Source: an uncultured Gallionellaceae bacterium
Lineage (GTDB): Bacteria; Pseudomonadota; Gammaproteobacteria; Burkholderiales; Sulfuricellaceae
Assembly (NCBI GenBank): GCA_937873435.1
Contig: CALMWM010000293.1
Location: forward strand, 1-8,778
Length of the DNA stretch: 8,778 nucleotides
Reading direction: 5' to 3'
Shown here: piece by piece, positions 6,245 to 8,778 of the stretch
How positions within the stretch are numbered: position 1 is the first letter of the stretch
Layout: every line of letters begins with the position of its first letter
Notes under the pieces: generated by a model
Told to the model about the DNA's origin: nothing
The model's input: the letters and a program-made list of their open reading frames with translations, nothing else
Databases searched by the model: none
Position numbers and translations under genes: made by a program

Positions 6245-7988
6245 CCCAAACCTGATTGCCAGAGACGACGTGCTCGCCGCGCTCGAAGCCGAGAACCGCA
6301 TGTTGCGCGCGGAAATCCGCGTATCGCGGGAGGCCGCCGAAATCACCGCGCAACTGGTGGTCGAGCAGTTCGAAAAAACCGAAGCCATCCTGACCCGGCT
6401 CCAGGCCGCCGGTGAGCGCCTCAACGAAAACAACGCCGAACTTGAAGAAGCCAACCAGCGCCTCCAGAAGCTGGATCAACTGAAATCGGACTTCCTCTCT
6501 TCGGTTTCCCACGAATTGCGCACCCCGCTGACTTCCATTCGCGGCTTTTCCCAGCTAATCGATCGCGAATTCACCCGCAGTTTCGCGCCGCTGGCCGGGG
6601 AAGATGGCGGGCTGCAAAAGAAGGCCGCCCGCATCGAGGACAATCTGAAAATCATCCTCAAGGAGTCGGAACGCCTCACCCGCCTGATCAACGATGTCCT
6701 CGATCTGGCCAAGATCGAGGCCGGGCGTACCGATTGGCACGATGCGCCGTTGCAGGTCGACACTTTCGTCCGGGATGCGGCCAACGCGGTGCACGGCATG
6801 TTCGAGCAAAAACCGGCTATCGAATTGCGTCTCGACATCCAGGAAGGATTACCGCTCTTCATCGGCGATACCGACCGGATGCAGCAAGTGCTGGTCAACC
6901 TGCTCAACAACGCCGTCAAGTTTACCGACCAGGGTTCGGTGACGGTGAAAGCCTTCCTCAATCCGGAAGCGCAGATCCAGATGGAAATCCACGACACCGG
7001 CATCGGCTTTCCGCAGGAAGAGGCGGAAACGATTTTCGATAAATTCCAGCAGGCCAAGCACGGCGACACCTTGCTGGACCGCCCCAAGGGAACCGGCCTG
7101 GGGCTGGCGATTTGCCGCGAAATCGTCAACCGCCACGGCGGACGGGTATGGGCGCAATCGCAACTTGGGCAAGGCAGCGTATTCACCCTGGTGCTGCCGC
7201 CCGCCGCCGCAGGTCTGGCGGAGACCGTCGCCATCACCTCCCGCATCGCCTCTTTCTCCGGTGAGGAAAACCAGCGGGAGACCGCTGGCGAAACGAGTAC
7301 CGGCCCGGCGGGCAAACCCAAGGTGCTGGTGGTGGACGACGATCCCGGGGTGCGCGGCTATTTCACCCAATTGCTGCAGGAACAAGGCTACGAAGTCACC
7401 ACCGCAGCTGACGGCCAAGCCGCGCTAACCGCCGCGCGCAGCTACCAGCCGGATTTGATCACCATGGATCTCGCCATGCCGGTGATGGACGGGCGCACCG
7501 CCATCACCCTGCTGCGCGCCGACCCTGGACTGAAGCACATTCCGATCATGGTGATATCGGCCATCCCCGGCTGGGAAACGGCAGGAGGGGATGTCGCCAT
7601 GAGCAAACCGCTCGACGAAACGCGCTTTGTGGACAACATCCATTTGCTGCTGAACGACGCGAGTGCCGACAGCGCGGTGACGAAAAAAGTCCATTTTCTG
7701 GTGCTCTACCAGAAGGGGCAGTCGCCGGCAATGGTGCCGGGGGGCTTCGCTGCATATTGCGAAGTGGGTTTTTGCCCGGTCGACGAACTGCCCGCACGCA
7801 TCCAGGCCGGGTTCCAGGGCATGGTGGCGATTCCTGCCGACTTGCTCAGCCAGGTCGATATCGGCTTTCTCAACGCCACGCCCGCGCTTGAGGTCATGAT
7901 CATGCCAGTACTGGCAACCGGTGGAAGAACCACTCCCATCGAACTGGCGCCACACCCACAGGAAACAAATCAAGAGGAATTTTTATGA
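6231..7988 (+). CDS. Soluble hybrid sensor histidine kinase with receiver and unassigned C-terminal domain
   Basis: This 585-residue protein has no signal peptide or membrane segment. Residues about 10-85 look like a coiled coil with no PAS or GAF domain. HisKA follows, with phospho-accepting His94 in SHELRTPLTS. The HATPase_c domain has N-box N223/N227 (NLLNNAVKFT), G1 DTGIGF (255-260) and G2 GTGLGLAI (287-294). A linker rich in Gly/Thr/Glu leads to a receiver (about 363-475) with acidic D369-D371, phospho-acceptor Asp413, Ser443 and Lys459. The stretch between Ser443 and Lys459 is shorter than usual. About 105 residues remain after it (480-585), containing YCEVGFC and an alternating strand/helix pattern that I cannot assign. 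Lacking its own sensor domain and encoded directly after a hydrogenase, it may take its signal from HupSL. That role is inference; the kinase call is firm. Confidence 0.92.
   Translation: MERHDPNLIARDDVLAALEAENRMLRAEIRVSREAAEITAQLVVEQFEKTEAILTRLQAAGERLNENNAELEEANQRLQKLDQLKSDFLSSVSHELRTPLTSIRGFSQLIDREFTRSFAPLAGEDGGLQKKAARIEDNLKIILKESERLTRLINDVLDLAKIEAGRTDWHDAPLQVDTFVRDAANAVHGMFEQKPAIELRLDIQEGLPLFIGDTDRMQQVLVNLLNNAVKFTDQGSVTVKAFLNPEAQIQMEIHDTGIGFPQEEAETIFDKFQQAKHGDTLLDRPKGTGLGLAICREIVNRHGGRVWAQSQLGQGSVFTLVLPPAAAGLAETVAITSRIASFSGEENQRETAGETSTGPAGKPKVLVVDDDPGVRGYFTQLLQEQGYEVTTAADGQAALTAARSYQPDLITMDLAMPVMDGRTAITLLRADPGLKHIPIMVISAIPGWETAGGDVAMSKPLDETRFVDNIHLLLNDASADSAVTKKVHFLVLYQKGQSPAMVPGGFAAYCEVGFCPVDELPARIQAGFQGMVAIPADLLSQVDIGFLNATPALEVMIMPVLATGGRTTPIELAPHPQETNQEEFL
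7974..7978 (+). promoter_or_regulatory. Shine-Dalgarno of response regulator gene
   Basis: GAGGA lies 6 bases before the ATG at 7985 and 12 before the second ATG at 7991. The spacing favours 7985, which overlaps the kinase stop in an ATGA arrangement. Confidence 0.55.
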
Positions 7989-8368
7989 TAATGAACGCAA
8001 AAATCGCGATTGTAGACGACGAGGTTCATATCCGCTCCCTGCTCGAACAAACCCTGGAAGACCTGGACAATGCTCCGGAAATCCTGATGGCCGCCAATGG
8101 CGCCGAGGGATTGGCGTTGATTGAACGAGAGCATCCGCAGCTGGTGTTTCTGGATGTGATGATGCCGTTGATGAACGGCTACGAGGTATGTGCGGCGGTG
8201 CGTAAAAATCCCGCGCTGACCGACATCACCATCGTTATGCTGACCGCCAAGGGGCAGGAATCGGACCGGGTACGCGGGCTGGCGGAAGGTGCGCATCGCT
8301 TCGTCACCAAGCCCTTCGATCCCGATGAAATTCTCGATTTGGCGCGCGAGATCCTTAGTCCGTCATGA
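7985..8368 (+). CDS. Single-domain response regulator (CheY-like receiver)
   Basis: The 127 residues form one receiver domain with no output domain: acidic pair D11/D12, phospho-acceptor Asp57 (VFLDVMMP), Thr87 (MLTAKG) and Lys109 (VTKPF). The full set of phosphotransfer residues is present, so it should be functional. It overlaps the kinase by 4 nt and the next gene by 4 nt, which ties its production to both. Likely partners are the upstream hybrid kinase, as phosphoryl donor, and the downstream GAF-like protein or another output protein. Such stand-alone receivers act through protein-protein contact or as relay intermediates rather than binding DNA. Confidence 0.93.
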   Translation: MIMNAKIAIVDDEVHIRSLLEQTLEDLDNAPEILMAANGAEGLALIEREHPQLVFLDVMMPLMNGYEVCAAVRKNPALTDITIVMLTAKGQESDRVRGLAEGAHRFVTKPFDPDEILDLAREILSPS

Positions 8369-8778
8369 TCAGGGCGGAACACTTTCTCAAACCCGCCTGG
8401 GTACGCCGCCAGATCGAACTGGCGCTCCCCTTGCTGCCGCCGGGCACTGGCGCGGCAGTGCAACTGGGCGAGGTATGCCTGGTGGAAATCGCCAAGGCCG
8501 ACCACGAACTGGTCGAGGGCGCGCCCGGCGTGCTGGCATTTCCCCTGACGCTGGAAAAGGAGCGGGTAGGGGTGTTGCTGCTAGGTACGCCAGCGGGAAG
8601 CGACACCGCCCAAGCGGAGGCTTGGGGGCGTTCGCTTGCCCATGCCTTGCACGGGACGCTTGAGGCCGAGCACGGAAGCCGTTCGGTCGCACGCGAAACT
8701 CTCGAAAGTTACCGCGAGATGGCTTTGCTGCAACGGGCGGTCACCGACCTCACCCATTCTCTCAAGCCGGCTGCGGTG
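8365..8778 (+). CDS. N-terminal part of GAF-type signalling protein, truncated by window end
   Basis: The ATG at 8365 overlaps the response-regulator stop (ATGA), and the frame stays open for 138 codons to the window edge. No clear Shine-Dalgarno site is seen, so coupling is likely. Residues about 1-100 include VLAFPLTLEKERVGVLLLG, which resembles the strand pair of a GAF-like fold. Residues about 110-138 (SYREMALLQRAVTDLTHSLK) look like the signalling helix that usually leads into a GAF domain in phosphatases (SpoIIE type), nucleotide cyclases, GGDEF proteins or kinases. The output domain lies outside the window and cannot be named. By position it is the likely output or second sensor of the H2-linked module. 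Confidence 0.7.
   Translation, partial: MIRAEHFLKPAWVRRQIELALPLLPPGTGAAVQLGEVCLVEIAKADHELVEGAPGVLAFPLTLEKERVGVLLLGTPAGSDTAQAEAWGRSLAHALHGTLEAEHGSRSVARETLESYREMALLQRAVTDLTHSLKPAAV

Noticed and set aside
5540..6454. Long open frame on the minus strand (304 codons) across hupL end, hupD and kinase start
   Set aside because: It overlaps three well-supported genes and its translation is low-complexity and Arg/Ser/Gln-rich with no recognisable motif; a GC-rich shadow.

Overview
The window reads as GC-rich chromosomal DNA of a proteobacterium. A beta- or acidithiobacilli-like chemolithotroph is my best guess, from the hydrogenase type and protein style. No rRNA or other taxonomic marker is present, so this stays inference. 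Every supported gene is on the + strand.

Bases 1-3000 hold the 3' part of a large multidomain regulator. It has the end of a BTAD-like domain, a degenerate class III nucleotide cyclase homology domain, a P-loop ATPase and a long TPR-like helical region. It ends at a TGA that looks like a mutated Trp codon of the longer family form. A 326-bp intergenic stretch follows (3001-3326). It becomes AT-rich towards the next gene and carries an 8-bp direct repeat at 11-bp periodicity, a 12-bp palindrome and a possible -10 element.

Bases 3327-8778 form one tightly packed, probably co-transcribed cluster: small subunit (hupS-like) and large subunit (hupL-like) of a cytosolic group 2 [NiFe] hydrogenase, its C-terminal maturation protease (hupD-like), a soluble hybrid histidine kinase with an unassigned C-terminal domain, a single-domain response regulator, and the start of a protein with a GAF-like N-terminal region that runs off the window. 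Junctions are 14 bp, 3 bp, a 14-nt overlap and two 4-nt ATGA overlaps.

The natural reading is a hydrogen-sensing or hydrogen-responsive signalling module. The hydrogenase lacks a Tat signal and no membrane anchor gene is present, and it is wired to a phosphorelay with no PAS or transmembrane sensor of its own. It differs from the classical HupUV/HoxBC sensors because the large subunit keeps a cleavable C-terminal tail and has a dedicated protease. The small subunit has an unusual set of residues around the proximal FeS cluster: Asp in place of one Cys, plus two extra Cys. This resembles the putative sensory 'group 2c' class of [NiFe] hydrogenases, but subgroup assignment needs a phylogeny.
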